DNA from: Catonia carolina
Taxonomy: Eukaryota; Arthropoda; Insecta; Hemiptera; Achilidae
Reading direction: 5' to 3'
DNA length: 64,000 bases
Assembly: GCA_035578175.1 (NCBI GenBank)
Contig: JAQMRL010000002.1
Coordinates: 130,574,171 to 130,638,170 of the forward strand
Shown here: positions 1 to 10,889 of the stretch, one piece after another
Layout of the letters: each line of letters begins with the position of its first letter
How positions within the stretch are numbered: position 1 is the first letter of the stretch
The notes under the pieces: model-generated
Databases searched by the model: none
Told to the model about the DNA's origin: nothing
The model's input: the letters and a program-made list of their open reading frames with translations, nothing else
Made by a program: the position numbers and the translations under genes

Positions 1-538
1 TATCTAAAAAGTAATTTTTGAGTAATATCTGTTAAAGTTGGAAAATATGTGAAAGTTAGTGGTAGTGATGCTAATATTATAGTGTGGATTGTTTAAGTGT
101 GGTAATACAAAAGAATGTGTTAATAATTATTTTCAATTCTTTATCCTGGTAAGCAGATCATTATAGCTTAATGAGGTTATTAAGTTTTTAGTATCAGATT
201 TGCTTTAAACTTTCAACTTAAGCTTTAAAATTTCATCTCAGTACAAAAGCAGTTGTCAGTTTGTTTAAGAGCCATTTAGTAATAACATCATTTCCACTAC
301 AAAACTTGTGAATGAAACTTGTAAAATGAATCTTATATTTTATGTTGTTTTAGTTTTTATTTACAAATTTTATGTATTGTTTTAATTATGCAATAATTAT
401 TATTTATTTATTTTTTAATAAACTGTGATATATAGAAATGTATCTTTGTATCAATAATGACATGCTAGTCCTCTAATATCCTTGTATCCACTTCTGAATT
501 ATTTTGTAGTGTAAGTCATTTTGAGCAATAATCCTAAT

Positions 539-554
539 ATGGGCGGAATCAATG
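539..554 (+). CDS. 5' coding exon of small multi-pass membrane protein
   Basis: An ATG at 539 opens five codons (MGGIN) plus one base, followed at 555 by a consensus donor (GTAAGT). The acceptor at 2040-2041 begins with two bases that complete the split glycine codon, so the two exons join in frame. An in-frame TAA lies a few codons upstream of the ATG, which supports it as the start if no further exon is spliced in. The exon is very short, so it rests on the donor quality and phase fit only. Spliced cDNA could show a different upstream exon. Confidence 0.5.
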
Positions 555-781
555 GTAAGTTGTATTGTGAGATACTATTTGCAGTATGAGAAGAATGACA
601 CACGAACCAGTTTGTAATTACGCTGGAATATGTACACTACACAATATAGGGTGTTTGGGGGGGGGGGGTAATTTTACTTTTGTACATCTGGAGTTGTGGT
701 CTGACGTTGGGAAGAAGATAAACCTCTTCCCGTTTATTATAATCATGGATGGTTCATCATCATCCATCATGGACTAGGCTT

Positions 782-1290
782 CTAGAGCCTGTTCCGGTGT
801 CCATTGTTTCCTCGGCCTCCAACGTCTCTTCTTCTATCGTGCCTCAATCTCCATACCTGCAGAGAAAGACAATCTGAAGACATTCGGAGCAGGTGATTCG
901 TCCATCTCATCCTATACTGCTTGATCATATCGGCAAGTGGTTGGATACTATATAACCTCTGAATGACTTCATTCCTTATGTGATCGCCGGCCGCATTGGC
1001 GAAGTTGGTAACGTGCTCGCCTCTCATTATGCGGTCTTGGGTTCGAATCCCATTCAGGCACGGCATTTTTTCATACGTTACAAAAATCATTTCATCATTC
1101 ACCGTCTGCATTTGCAGTAATTGCAGAACAGTCGGACGTTAAACAAAAAATGAAAATTCTTATGTGATCCACACATATATTCCTGAACGCTGAGTAAAAA
1201 CCTCATTCTTGTAGCTTGAATTTGTGAGTCATCGTTTTACTGGGTATTTTTTATGTGTAAATTGCTGTATCTCCAACTAATTTAAAAATA
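782..1290 (-). mobile_element. non-LTR retrotransposon 3' fragment, split by a SINE
   Basis: Read on the minus strand, 782-985 encodes an RT/endonuclease C-terminal tail (HIRNEVIQRL, then YRMRWTNHLLRM), the region after the RT domain in many insect LINEs. SINE A1 (986-1155) interrupts it with a target-site duplication, and the sequence continues beyond 1156 for an uncertain distance. No intact ORF remains. Confidence 0.65.
986..1155 (+). mobile_element. tRNA-derived SINE, head A with tail T2 (copy A1)
   Basis: The head has an A-box-like block (TTGGCGAAGTTGGTAACG) and a B box (GGTTCGAATCC), the internal pol III promoter of a tRNA-derived SINE. The tail reads GTCTGCATTTGCAGTAATTG then a (T)CGGACGTTAAACAAA end. 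It is flanked by ATTCCTTATGTGATC (971-985) and ATTCTTATGTGATC (1156-1169), a near-perfect target-site duplication. Confidence 0.85.
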
Positions 1291-1414
1291 CAATAATTTA
1301 ATTCAAACCAATCAAAGCAGAAAAGAACAGGCTTTAATTTGGTGTAGCGATGAAATTTTTCTAGTTGGTTGTTTTTGAGATAAAGCTCTTCAAACGCAAA
1401 AGACTTCTTTCGTG

Positions 1415-1600
1415 GCAAGCACTATAGACATTGGTACTTTGATGGTTGTGGTTTAATTAACCACACCTCCCATAAATGGTCGGCCTGATTTAGTACAAGA
1501 CTTCTCTCATTTACGTATCATACCACCCTCATTTTATTGTGTTTTAAGGTTGCTTATTGTTTTCAAATTGAATGGATTGCTACAGACACACATTAGGAAT
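1415..1600 (+). mobile_element. SINE family C, 5'-truncated copy (C1)
   Basis: It matches the body of the SINE C copies at 47-51 kb (TACTTTGATGGTTG, then GGTCGGCCTGA, then the CATTTACG / GTTGCTTATTGTT end). The tRNA-like head is missing. Confidence 0.7.
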
Positions 1601-1799
1601 TAAAGTATAAATACAATAGATAAACTATAACAAAAGTTAGGCCAATAAACAGACAGAGCACTAAGGCCAAATGCTTAGCAGCACTATTATTCCTGCGGAA
1701 AGGTGGTGACAGATTCACAAACCATATGAATGGCACCATTTATGTTCAAGTCATACTTGCTGTAGATACAATGATAAATGTTTTAACATTTCAGAATGA

Positions 1800-1866
1800 T
1801 TTTTTTTTCTGGTTTAACGTCTGTCCGACTGTTTTACAATTACTGCTAATGCAGACGGTATTTCAG
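1800..1866 (-). mobile_element. SINE T2-tail fragment
   Basis: On the minus strand this is the T2 tail alone: CCGTCTGCATTAGCAGTAAT, then AACAGTCGGAC, as in the SINE B copies at 43.7 kb and SINE A1. The head is missing. Confidence 0.6.
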
Positions 1867-2041
1867 AATGAGATTGTATTGCTTACAATGCGTAAGTGCT
1901 CAACACTATTCAGAATTGGCTGTAGAACGTAACTTCTCAACTCAACTTGTTTTCATCAAAATAATCCAACTGTAAGATAGAGTGTTAAGGTGACACTGTT
2001 GTACTAAATTTTGGAAAACTAACACTGTTTTTTTGTTATAG

Positions 2042-2508
2042 GTGCCAATTTTTATTGCAAAGATATTCCTGATTCAATCGAATATCTGTACATTATTACA
2101 TGGGTGACATGTTATATTGTTGCCTCTTCATTGGTTGCATGTGGCTATTTCTTCAATTTAAGAATAGTTGAGTCAAGTTTTATCATTGGTCCAATTATTT
2201 TAATAATACCTGTTTACCAAGTGTACCTTAAACTAATACGTGAAGAGTGTTACAGTAGCGATGTAAGAACATTTAATTTTATTTGTGGAGTTATTGTTTC
2301 AAGTTTTGCTGTCTACCATGAAAACATAAAAGTGGTGGCATATACCTTATGTTTTTCTTTATCTTGCTTTTGTCTATGTAAAAATATTTATTACACTAAT
2401 CCAAAAGAACAAATACATTGGGTACTTTTAAATAGCATCGGATGTATTATATTTAGATTTTCACCTGTATTTAAATTATGTTTATCAGAAGAGACATCAC
2501 ATATGTGA
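2042..2508 (+). CDS. terminal exon of an unnamed ~160-aa multi-pass membrane protein
   Basis: After a T-rich tract and AG at 2040-2041, the frame is open for 155 codons to TGA at 2506-2508. Joined to the 16-nt exon at 539-554 the protein is 160 residues. Hydrophobic segments lie at about residues 21-43, 51-68, 84-102, 105-120 and 133-150, so four or five membrane spans are likely. The first loop is acidic (KDIPDSIE) and no catalytic motif is visible. I do not recognise the family. The intron (555-2041) holds a LINE relic, SINE A1 and SINE C fragments. The gene converges on the PHLPP gene on the other strand. Confidence 0.7.
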
Positions 2509-2665
2509 ATAAAGTGTTTCTATTTTAGAACTCTTGAGTGAATATAAATTATGTACCGATATTTTTATGTGATTCAAAATTTGTAATTGAGTCATTTATT
2601 CGAAAAAACCTTAAAAACCGGACTTACAAAATTGTAGTAATATTCTTCTTTCTCACTAGAATAAA
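2508..2665 (+). promoter_or_regulatory. candidate polyadenylation signals of the small membrane-protein gene
   Basis: An AATAAA at 2508-2513 overlaps the last base of the stop codon, and a second AATAAA lies at 2660-2665. The second is better placed for a normal 3' UTR. Neither is proven. Confidence 0.4.
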
Positions 2666-3125
2666 GCCATGTCTACACTATGCCGCTGTGTGTCAGCTGG
2701 CAACGCCAACTGGGCTTACAAAGTACCGCTTATAGACAAGATTGTTGGCTTGTGCCAGATGGCAAAAACATGCTAGGTGGTATGCTAAATGGATTTGCTC
2801 GAGTGGCTGTCTTCAAAGAAAACCGATAAGAACAAATACTTAGTGTGCATTTGCCAAGTGGCTTCATGCGGCTTCAATTGTGATTCAGACTACGTATGAG
2901 TTGTTCGTTTATTTCATCTACTTTTTGACGATAGAGTGGAAAACAATAAAATTATCAAATTAATTGATTTGTAGCGGGTTTGTCCTGTTCTGTTGGATGT
3001 CGTTTGAAAGAACATTAAGACAGGAATAAAACAATGGTCGCGCTTTTGAAAACACAGTAAGTTTTTAAGTAGAAAAAAACGGAGATTGAAAAAAAATTCC
3101 TTTCGTGAGACGTTGCATCTCATGG
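2666..3125. other. 3' flank with no recognised feature
   Basis: No gene, RNA or repeat that I can identify. Confidence 0.4.
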
Positions 3126-3802
3126 CTGGTGGCAATTTTTAAAAAGGCTTACCTTTAAAAAACCTTAGTAATTTCTGTATCTACTCTTTAAGATGAATAG
3201 AAAGGACACTGTTTTTGTTTCCAAATTCCGACTTTGATTTCTTGACTTCCAGTTTTGGGCCACTTCCAGTTGAAACTGCAACTTTAGACCCAATGATTTC
3301 TGTGTCTACTTTTAAAGAGGAATTGAATAACACTATTTTTGTTTCCAAATTCTGACTTTGATTTTTTGACTTCTGGTCAAAACCAGAACTTTAAACCCAA
3401 TGATTTCTGTATCTACTCTTTAAGAGGAATTGAATGACACAATTTTAGTTTCCTAATTCCAACTTTAATTTTTTTAGTTCCATATTTGGGCCACTTCTGG
3501 TTGAAACCGGAACATCAAACCCAATCCAGGCTTACTTATTGTGCCATATCCAGCCACTTTTTGTGTAGATTACGAATCTGAAATCTGTTTGTTGCTATCT
3601 CATGTATTTTTTGACTTCCGTAATTGGGCCACTTCCGATCGAAACTGGAACTTCAAATCCACTTTAGGCCCACTAACTTTTTTTTGAGTAGATTACAAAT
3701 CTGAAAACCGTGTATTGCTATCACATGTAGTTTCTGACATCTGGGTGTGATGGATGTTTGGAGAAAGGAAAATGACAGATGAAAATTTTAAAAATTGCCA
3801 CC
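3126..3802. mobile_element. non-autonomous TIR element (family E), copy 1
   Basis: The ends are inverted: TGGTGGCAATTTTTAAAAA on the left and TTTTTAAAAATTGCCACCA on the right. Inside, a block of about 150-180 bp with TTGACTTC, GGGCCACTTC and AAACCGGAAC repeats imperfectly several times. There is no ORF. A second, interrupted copy is at 18783-19864. Confidence 0.75.
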
Positions 3803-4648
3803 AATTACAAACTTGGTTAGTCATTTATTGCGCAAACTAATTCAAGAAAGAAGGAAGAGAGTTTGGTGCAAGAACAGATAATGTTTACAAAAGTGAATGG
3901 TTATGTTACAATAATCCTATACCATTCTCAAAAACAGGAATCTATTTAGAGGAATGAGAGACTTGTACACGCAGGTAAGGTGCTCTACTTCCAAAACTTG
4001 GTCCGAAATCATTGTTTACTCGGTTCACAATCTCTTTATTTTTTGTCGGTTATGATAACAGCACATGAAGCGATTAGTAAATAGGTCTCTGTGAACATTT
4101 TTTAAGACTAATCCCAACACACCGATGTGAACAGTGAACCACTGGCCTTACCAATTCAGCTTTACTGAATGCCATACAGCGGTGTTGTGTGAACATGACT
4201 AAAGGCAACAGCCCATCACTTTATCCGTCCTTGGAATGGCCCTTCCTACTCTTCTTTGGCCATCCCAAACTTCTTCTACCTTGTGTTGTGTATTAAACGA
4301 CCAGATGGGAAATTCTTGCTAAATATTTAGCCTACGCAGTATTTAATGATAAAATATGAAAATGAAAAGAAGATGAAAATTACCATGGGATACCAGTACT
4401 TTAGGTTTATTTTTACTGGAAAGTGCTTATTATTTAGCTATAATTGTTCCCTCTTTTTTTGAGGTTCATGCACTTGGTACAGTGGAGTTTCCTCACTATC
4501 AGATATGATAACTTGATCATTAGCACAAATTAAAGGTTGGTCGCTTTTTGCTACTCCCAGGTTCCAGGATGGTACTCGTGGATTACCCATGAAACAGTAA
4601 TTGTTTAATCCATTCATGTAGTACGTCATTTATACTCAAATTAAAATA
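3803..4648. other. no recognised gene or repeat
   Basis: AT-rich. The stretch near 4200-4300 has a coding-like LINE-tail flavour on the minus strand, but I cannot support a call. Confidence 0.35.
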
Positions 4649-5324
4649 CAGTGTAACCTCAGAAATCCGAACTAATTGGGGCTGACCCCCGTTCGGATTC
4701 CGAAAATTCGGATTATGCGGGGCACTTGGTAATTTATTAACTGTGGTCAAGCCTTGCATTTGAAGAAACAAATTTTGTTGTGCAGCATCAAATGGAAAAC
4801 ATACTTCCACTCGTTCAGCAGATTCCTGGATGCGAAGAAGCCGAAGAAAACTGTCTTTAAGAATGGTTTGCAGATGACGACGCCGGTAATCAATATTTAA
4901 GCGATGGCGCTATTGTTTCAATGGTCCAGGAACAAGACCAAAATAATTCCGCAGTCGAAGAAAGTGAAGAAGAGGACGTCTCGACTGATGTTATTTCACA
5001 TGCAGATGCCACTAGTGCACTTGAAGTTGCTCTGCGCTACGTAGAACAACATGCTGCCGCTACCCCGACGAACGTGATGTTTTAGGATTACTTCCTTGCA
5101 TCAGAAGAAGATAACCGATTTTGTTCCAACCAGTTAAGGTGACGTATTCATTATAAAATATCAACTAAAATGTTCAAATAAATATTAAATTCATTTCTGA
5201 TTTGTAATTAGTATAACTTTCCATCACTTTTCAAGAGTAGAATTTTTTTAGCTTATTGCAAAATTGGTGTTTGGATTATCCGAAATTTCGGATTTTAGGG
5301 GTTCGGGTTTCTGAGGTTACACTG
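4649..5324 (+). mobile_element. Tigger/pogo-like DNA transposon remnant
   Basis: The ends are perfect inverted copies (CAGTGTAACCTCAG at 4649 and CTGAGGTTACACTG ending 5324), flanked by TA on both sides, as expected for the Tc1/mariner/pogo superfamily. From about 4795 to 5085 the plus strand encodes the acidic C-terminus of a jerky/Tigger-type transposase (EEAEEN, WFADDDAGNQYLSDGA, EESEEEDVSTD), with one stop inside. DNA-binding and DDE regions are missing, so it is non-autonomous. Confidence 0.8.
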
Positions 5325-5326
5325 TA

Positions 5327-6633
5327 ATAAGTAAGAGAGATAGACTGCAATTTTCAATTGGTATGAAAAATTATATTTATGGAAAGACTGCAGTGATCAT
5401 GTGCTCTGGTGTATTGTTTACAACAATTAGATTCACATTGTAGCAAACACCTGCGATCAAAAACAGCCCGGTTCAAAATTCCGGTTTTAATTTTGAAAAA
5501 GTGTAAATAGTCTGAAGTAGGAGAACAAGTATGCACAGAACAAGTACGAGTGTACAGAGGTACACAACAAGTAGAAAGAGTAGCAGATATAGTAGAAGTT
5601 CAGAGTAATGACTTTAGCAGTCAATACTCTTAAAAACTAAATTGAAAACAAAAATCGTTGCATAATTTTTCACGAACATGTTAATATTTGACATAATTTC
5701 AGTGAATCTTTGGTTATCAGAATTAAGTGGTGGGAAAACCAGTTGGGTTATCAGGAATGTCTATTTTGACGTCCTCTGCTTAATTTTTCACAAATGTTTT
5801 TAATGTGCACACATAAGTTAGCATACAATGGAGCAACAAAAATCCGTTTGCTGTAATAATGCACATGTAAATAAACAGAACTAGGTTTATATGTTTACAT
5901 ACCACAATAACCAAGGTTGCTTGGGGGCTTCAGCCCCTCGCCCTGAATGGAAGACTCAAATTTCATACCAGACTAATATACCACGGGTCTCTTGTTTGGT
6001 TTTCCGGACTCAACCCTACCCCTTCAATAAAATCTTTAGACTCAGGCCCCCCTAAATCAAAAACGTGGTTATGTGCCTGCTGATAACCATTAAAATCACA
6101 CACAACTTGCACTGTTTATCAGTTACAGTAAGTAAATGCAACTAAATTGGTATCCAAGAATTTATAATTAATAAGAAAAACAATATTAATGAGTTAATAT
6201 TTTTATCGCTCGATCTCATAGACACCAATAACTGTAAACACTGCTTCTATAAGTGTGGCAACGACAGCTTCTATGTGGAAGCTTGTTCAGCTGTGACTAG
6301 TTAAAATAATTGGTGATTTTTACATTCAATATTGACTCAATTTTCTTTCAACAATTTAACAAATCAAATTTTAAGTAGGCCGACGATTTTGTTGCTTTGA
6401 TTGAGCTAGTGCATTTCTTTTGACTTAGATATAATAAGTACATCATGGTTTATTAATTTCACCCTCACGTAGACCTACTAACAACCAAGTTCTTAAATTA
6501 ACAATACAAGAACACTGAGTGGTAATGGTGGCGAGTCAGCGTCAGTGAAGTGAAACATCTGTGTGTCCCTTGTCGGTGTTGTCTCTTGTGGAAACGACCA
6601 TAATCTGTCTGTTTGCACTGTCTGCCCATGTAA
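5327..6633. other. intergenic stretch with one dispersed repeat
   Basis: Positions ~5900-6085 (CTTCAGCCCC, then TTTCATACCAGA, then CAGGCCCCCC) resemble 49230-49405 and so are a dispersed repeat of unknown class. The rest shows nothing I recognise. Confidence 0.4.
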
Positions 6634-7566
6634 AGGGTGATTCAAAAAGAGTGCCGGTTTTTAAACGGCTGGTAAATTTTTGTTTATCGGTTGGCAACAT
6701 TGTTTGACCACATTTCTATTTTGGAGAACATTCCGATTGACGATTCAGTTGTAGTTTCTCTTGTTCGCAGTGTAGTACTCTCGCAGTCTGTGTCTAACCA
6801 TGGAGAAGTTTACTATTGCGCAACGAGTGTTAATCGTCAAAACATTTTACCAGAGTGGAGAGAGTTATGCGGCTACTGTCAGGCGACTTCGCGGTACTCT
6901 AGGACGTAATGAAGCACCGAATGAATCAACAGTTCGCAGGCTCATGAAAAAGTTTTTTGAGACGGGTTCAACAGTCGACCTTAAAAGTTCTGGACGTCGT
7001 CGTTCTGGCCAAACTGAGCAGAACGTTGCGTTGGTTCGTGACAGTGTGGCTGTTAACCCAGCAAATTAGGGAGTTTTTGTGGCGTCATTTGGATGGAATG
7101 GACATTGACGAGTTGTGGTTTCAGCAGGATGGTGCCACCTGTCACGCTGCACGAGAAACAATGTTGTTGCTCCGTGAACGGTTCCAGGATCGCATCATTT
7201 CTCGTAATTCCGACCATCAATGGCTACCAAGGTCGTGTGACTTGACGCCTTGTGACTTTCCTCTTTGGGGTCATCTGAAGTCATTGGTGTATGCCAATAA
7301 ACCCCGAAACATCAATGACTTGAAGGAGGAAATTCGACGGGTTATCGGGCAAATGGAAGTCGAAACTTGTCGTACAGTAATATCCAATTTCATGGACAGA
7401 GTTGATGCGTGCCAGCGCATTAGAGGAGGACACATGCATGACATCATTTTTCATACATAAAATCGGAAGGAAAGATGAACTTGTTGATGTATTTATTTTC
7501 AGTTTTTCAATAAAATAAATCTCTTAATTTGATATATCAAAACTGGCGCTCTTTTTGAATCACCCT
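6634..7566 (+). mobile_element. DUF4817-type Tc1/mariner element, internally deleted
   Basis: Terminal inverted repeats of about 28 bp begin AGGGTGATTCAAAAAGAG at 6634 and end with the complement at 7566. Frame 6800-7069 encodes the N-terminal helix-turn-helix (FTIAQRVLIVKTFYQSGES, then VRRLRGTLG, then TVRRLMKKFFETGST). A second frame (~7066-7460) encodes the transposase C-terminal half (ELWFQQDGATCH, then WLPRSCDLTPCDFPLWG, ending GGHMHDIIFHT). The middle, including the first catalytic Asp region, is missing, and the two halves are out of frame across about 7066. The full-length protein in this family is roughly 350 residues, so the deletion removes about 500 bp. Confidence 0.88.
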
Positions 7567-7611
7567 ATATTTTTCTGCACCACACTACTACTAGTGGTAG
7601 TACTACTTTTT

Positions 7612-8482
7612 AACTTGTATATAGAAGAGGCTATAAATGAAGTGAAGGAGAAATTTGACGCAGGAATAAAAATTCAAGGAGAAACAATAAAAATGCTGAG
7701 ATTCTCCGATGATATAGTAGTATTAGCCGAGACAAAGAAAGAACTAGAGGATGTCTTAAATAGAAAGGATGAGACCTTGAGAAAGGATTACTTCATGAAA
7801 ATTAATAAGGACAAAACGAAAGTGTCGTGCAGCAGTAAGAGTGGTTTAGAAGAGATGGGAAATTTAAAAGTAGGCAACGAAAACATACTGAAGTTGGGGA
7901 ATTCTGCTATCTAGGGAGTAAAGTAACAAAGGATGGTAGAAGCACAAGTGATATCAAAAGTAGAATTGCTCAAGCTAGAAAAGCCTTTGAAATTACAAAC
8001 AGCTTACTGACTACAAACATTGATTTACAGATTAGGAAAATTTCTTAAAACATTATGTTTGGAGTGTAGCATAATATGGGAGTGAAACATGGGTGATAGG
8101 GGCTGCAGAAAAGAAGAGGATATAAAAGCTTTTGAAATGTGTTGTTATAGGAAAATGTTAAAGATAAGGTGGGTGAACAAAATAAGTAATTTAGAGGTTC
8201 TTAGGCAAGTGGATGAAAAAAAAGTATATGGAAGCATCTTACCAGAAGAAGGGATAGGCTAGTGGGGCCTATCTTAAAACATCCAGGTATTGGGCTATCA
8301 ATAATAGAGGGTAATATTGAGGGAGTAAATTGTAGAGGGAGACAAAGATTAGAATATATAAAGAAAATTGCAAAAGATGTAGGGTGTTACAGGTATGTAG
8401 ATATGAAACGACTTGCGCAAGATAGAACAGCTTGGAGAACTGCATCAAACCAGTCAAAAGACTGATGACAAAAAAAATGTTG
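7612..8482 (+). pseudogene. non-LTR retrotransposon reverse transcriptase relic
   Basis: The plus strand encodes the RT C-terminal half with frameshifts: MLRFSDDIVVLAETKKELE carries the FADD-like catalytic block (here FSDD), followed by MKINKDKTKV. Further on come the LGSKVTKDGRS region, the SEDIK/RIAQARKAF region and, at 8262-8465, the tail RGRQRLEYIKKIAKDVGC then WRTASNQSKD. It ends in ACCAGTCAAAAGACTGATGA plus an A-rich run, a typical 3' end for this LINE group. The 5' part is missing. Confidence 0.82.
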
Positions 8483-9811
8483 TGGACGTGTTTATAAGTG
8501 GTTTTCAGCGATTCCAATCGCAGATGAAGTAATATTTAGTATCAGTTACCGAAGCTAACCTAAAAATGTCTGCCTGTGTAGTATTTGGTTGTAACAACTA
8601 CTTACTATTATGAAAAGTAGACAAGCAGACATGAGATGACAGGACTACGTGTTATGAGTGACGTAGTTGTGCGAATTGGTTGATATTGACTAATGGATGA
8701 GCACATTCGTGTATTCTTTTCACAATTAAATTACAAGAACAGAGTACCAGTTCACATATTTAGGGATTTTGATAACCAAGGGTTCAATGGAGAGAGGACG
8801 TAGAGGGAGGGAGAGAGAGAGAGAGAGAGAGAGGTCCATTTTATTTTGTAATTTATTAACTTTATTTGGTCTATATTAAAATACATCAAAATAAATTTTT
8901 AACATAATGTTACTATATTAGGCCTATGTACAATATATTTACAAATAGTTAATTATTTATTTACATACCTATATATTTACTTATTGTTGAGAATAATTGC
9001 TAGTTATATAAAACTTAATTATTGAACACTTGGTTGATTTTTTCTTATGTAACTCTTTACTGATAATAACTTTATTCTTTCATTTTGAAAGAAAATTTTA
9101 TTTTAGAATTCCAGACATTTTTGGTGAAATGTTTAACTTTTTTTGTTATTTACAATCTTCATAACAATGTCTGTTCTCAATTACAATAGATTTCGGAGAT
9201 TGATCAACAGTTGTATTTCAACTAGAAATTGGGTCCATGCAGCATGGTAAAATGAAAATAAAAAGCCTTAAAGGGGTTGCAATAAAATTAGGGCTGCAAT
9301 AAAATTAGGGCTGCAAAATCCCAGGGGTTGGTTATACCAGTGTAGTTATAAAAAATAATGTAATAAATAAGGCAATAGTTGGCCTCATCGTTGCAAAATT
9401 AAACCAAACTGTCATAAGCACATGAAACAGTAACTAACTTGACAGTAACTTGAAAGACCAGTGGATTTGTATTGGAGGAAAAATGATTAAGTAGAAAACT
9501 AAATGTTGTAAATAAATCCGACAAAATAATTAACAGAAACAAAGATCACAACTAATATAGTAATGCAGTTTCCAACCACATACGGTAATGAAAACAATTC
9601 AAAAATTATATACCTAATTTTTTAAAAAGAATAAAAACAATATCACCTTCATTTTAAAATTTTTGATGCAATTTCCAAATGAGGAATTCTGCAATTTATA
9701 AAAACCCTGAATCTTTGAATCGATCAGCGGACAACTAAGGTATTCAGATTTTACAAAACTCCTTAATTTCATATGAAGCAAAGAAAACTTTTACAAAACA
9801 GCACCACTTAG
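8483..9811. other. intergenic, no gene; short GA microsatellite
   Basis: A (GA)n tract lies at 8811-8833. The rest is AT-rich with no recognised repeat. Confidence 0.5.
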
Positions 9812-9988
9812 TCTTGGCCGGACCATGGTGCATTGATCAGTGCAACTGGGTTACACACCACGGGTACCTACCAGATTTGATTCCCTGCCAGGTCTTGCAT
9901 TTTTCACCACTCATTTTCTTTTCTACCCTTCATCATCTGCGTTAACAGTAATTGTAAAACAGTTGGACATAAAACAAATAAACCACTT
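9812..9988 (+). mobile_element. tRNA-derived SINE, head B with tail T2 (copy B1)
   Basis: The head reads GGCCGGACCATGGTGCATTG then GATTTGATTCCCTGCC (B-box position), and the tail CATCTGCGTTAACAGTAATT then ACAGTTGGACATAAAACAAA. It shares its tail with SINE A1 but not its head. Confidence 0.75.
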
Positions 9989-10124
9989 AGTCTTGATAGA
10001 GGCCACACAGTGATTAAGCACAACATTGAAACAGTAAATCTCCAAAAAACCAGGTTATAAGAAAACCTGTAATTTTCTATTGCTTGTGTTAATCCGGAAT
10101 TTGCAAATATTAATGATAGGTGTC

Positions 10125-10210
10125 TGTCTCCATGGCCCAGTTGTTAGCGTGCTAACAACGCTAACAACCAACATGATCGAAATGTTGATGTGACTTTATT
10201 AACCAAAAAA
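10125..10210 (+). mobile_element. SINE family D fragment (D6)
   Basis: Head-like GTCTCCATGGCCCAGTTGTT and GCGTGCTAAC, then the tail GATGTGACTTTATTAA. It is a short, degraded copy. Confidence 0.45.
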
Positions 10211-10388
10211 AGATGAATGATGACAATCTGCACTTGGAGAACTTCATTTTTAAAAAAGGTGGATTGGAATCAGCCCAAATGGCGCTGAGACTGAACTGGA
10301 CAAAAGAACCCTTAGATAGTTTTAAATTTTTAGGTTTTACTTGTGAAATAATGAATTCCAGAATTTGTTATTAGCTTCTGTTTTAAGT

Positions 10389-10553
10389 TTTATTTACTTT
10401 ACCTAGTTTTCATTATGTAATCAGGGGCGTCCACTAAGGAATATAATTTCCAGTTGTAAACTTTAACAAAATGAGAAGCTATTAAATTTTTTTCTGCAGC
10501 TTTAAATAGAAAAAGATTATTTTCACATGTTTTGTTGGTAAATTATTTTTAAT
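10389..10553 (-). promoter_or_regulatory. candidate polyadenylation signals for PHLPP
   Basis: On the minus strand, ATTAAA lies at 10548-10553 and AATAAA at 10389-10394, about 105 and 265 bases after the PHLPP stop. The DNA is AT-rich, so either may be chance. Confidence 0.3.
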
Positions 10554-10654
10554 TCCCTCGCTTTCTGAATAGTCTTAAACTCTGTGAATAGATTTTGTAT
10601 TTTATACTGTACACAAAATTGACTGATTTGTGTTTACAAATATATTTTGTTATG

Positions 10655-10889
10655 TCATAATTCAGTTGTTGTGACATCCCAGTACTTTTGCATTCTATCA
10701 TCATGTTCTAATGAATCTGTGTTTGAATCGGCTCGTTCTCTGATAACAGCGAAATCATATTCCAAGTGATAAGGCATCAATCGTTGCAAACTACCAAAAT
10801 ATGCAGCGTTTGGACCTCCTGTTAATCCTCTTCTATTATTTGCCATACGATTAGTGGATGGATGAAATGATCTTGCACTTCCAAATTGC
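10655..10889 (-). CDS. Phlpp: PHLPP terminal exon 18 with PDZ-ligand C-terminus
   Basis: Acceptor TTTATTTAAG, stop TGA at 10655-10657. It encodes RQFGSARSFHPSTNRMANNR, then YFGSLQRLMPYHLEYDFAVI and RMQKYWDVTTTEL. The final T-E-L fits the class I PDZ pattern S/T-x-hydrophobic, as in vertebrate PHLPP C-termini. The acceptor has an A before AG and is weaker than the others. Confidence 0.9.

Noticed and set aside
4438..4810. Two overlapping minus-strand open frames
   Set aside because: They cross the Tigger-like left end and its flank, and have no recognisable content.
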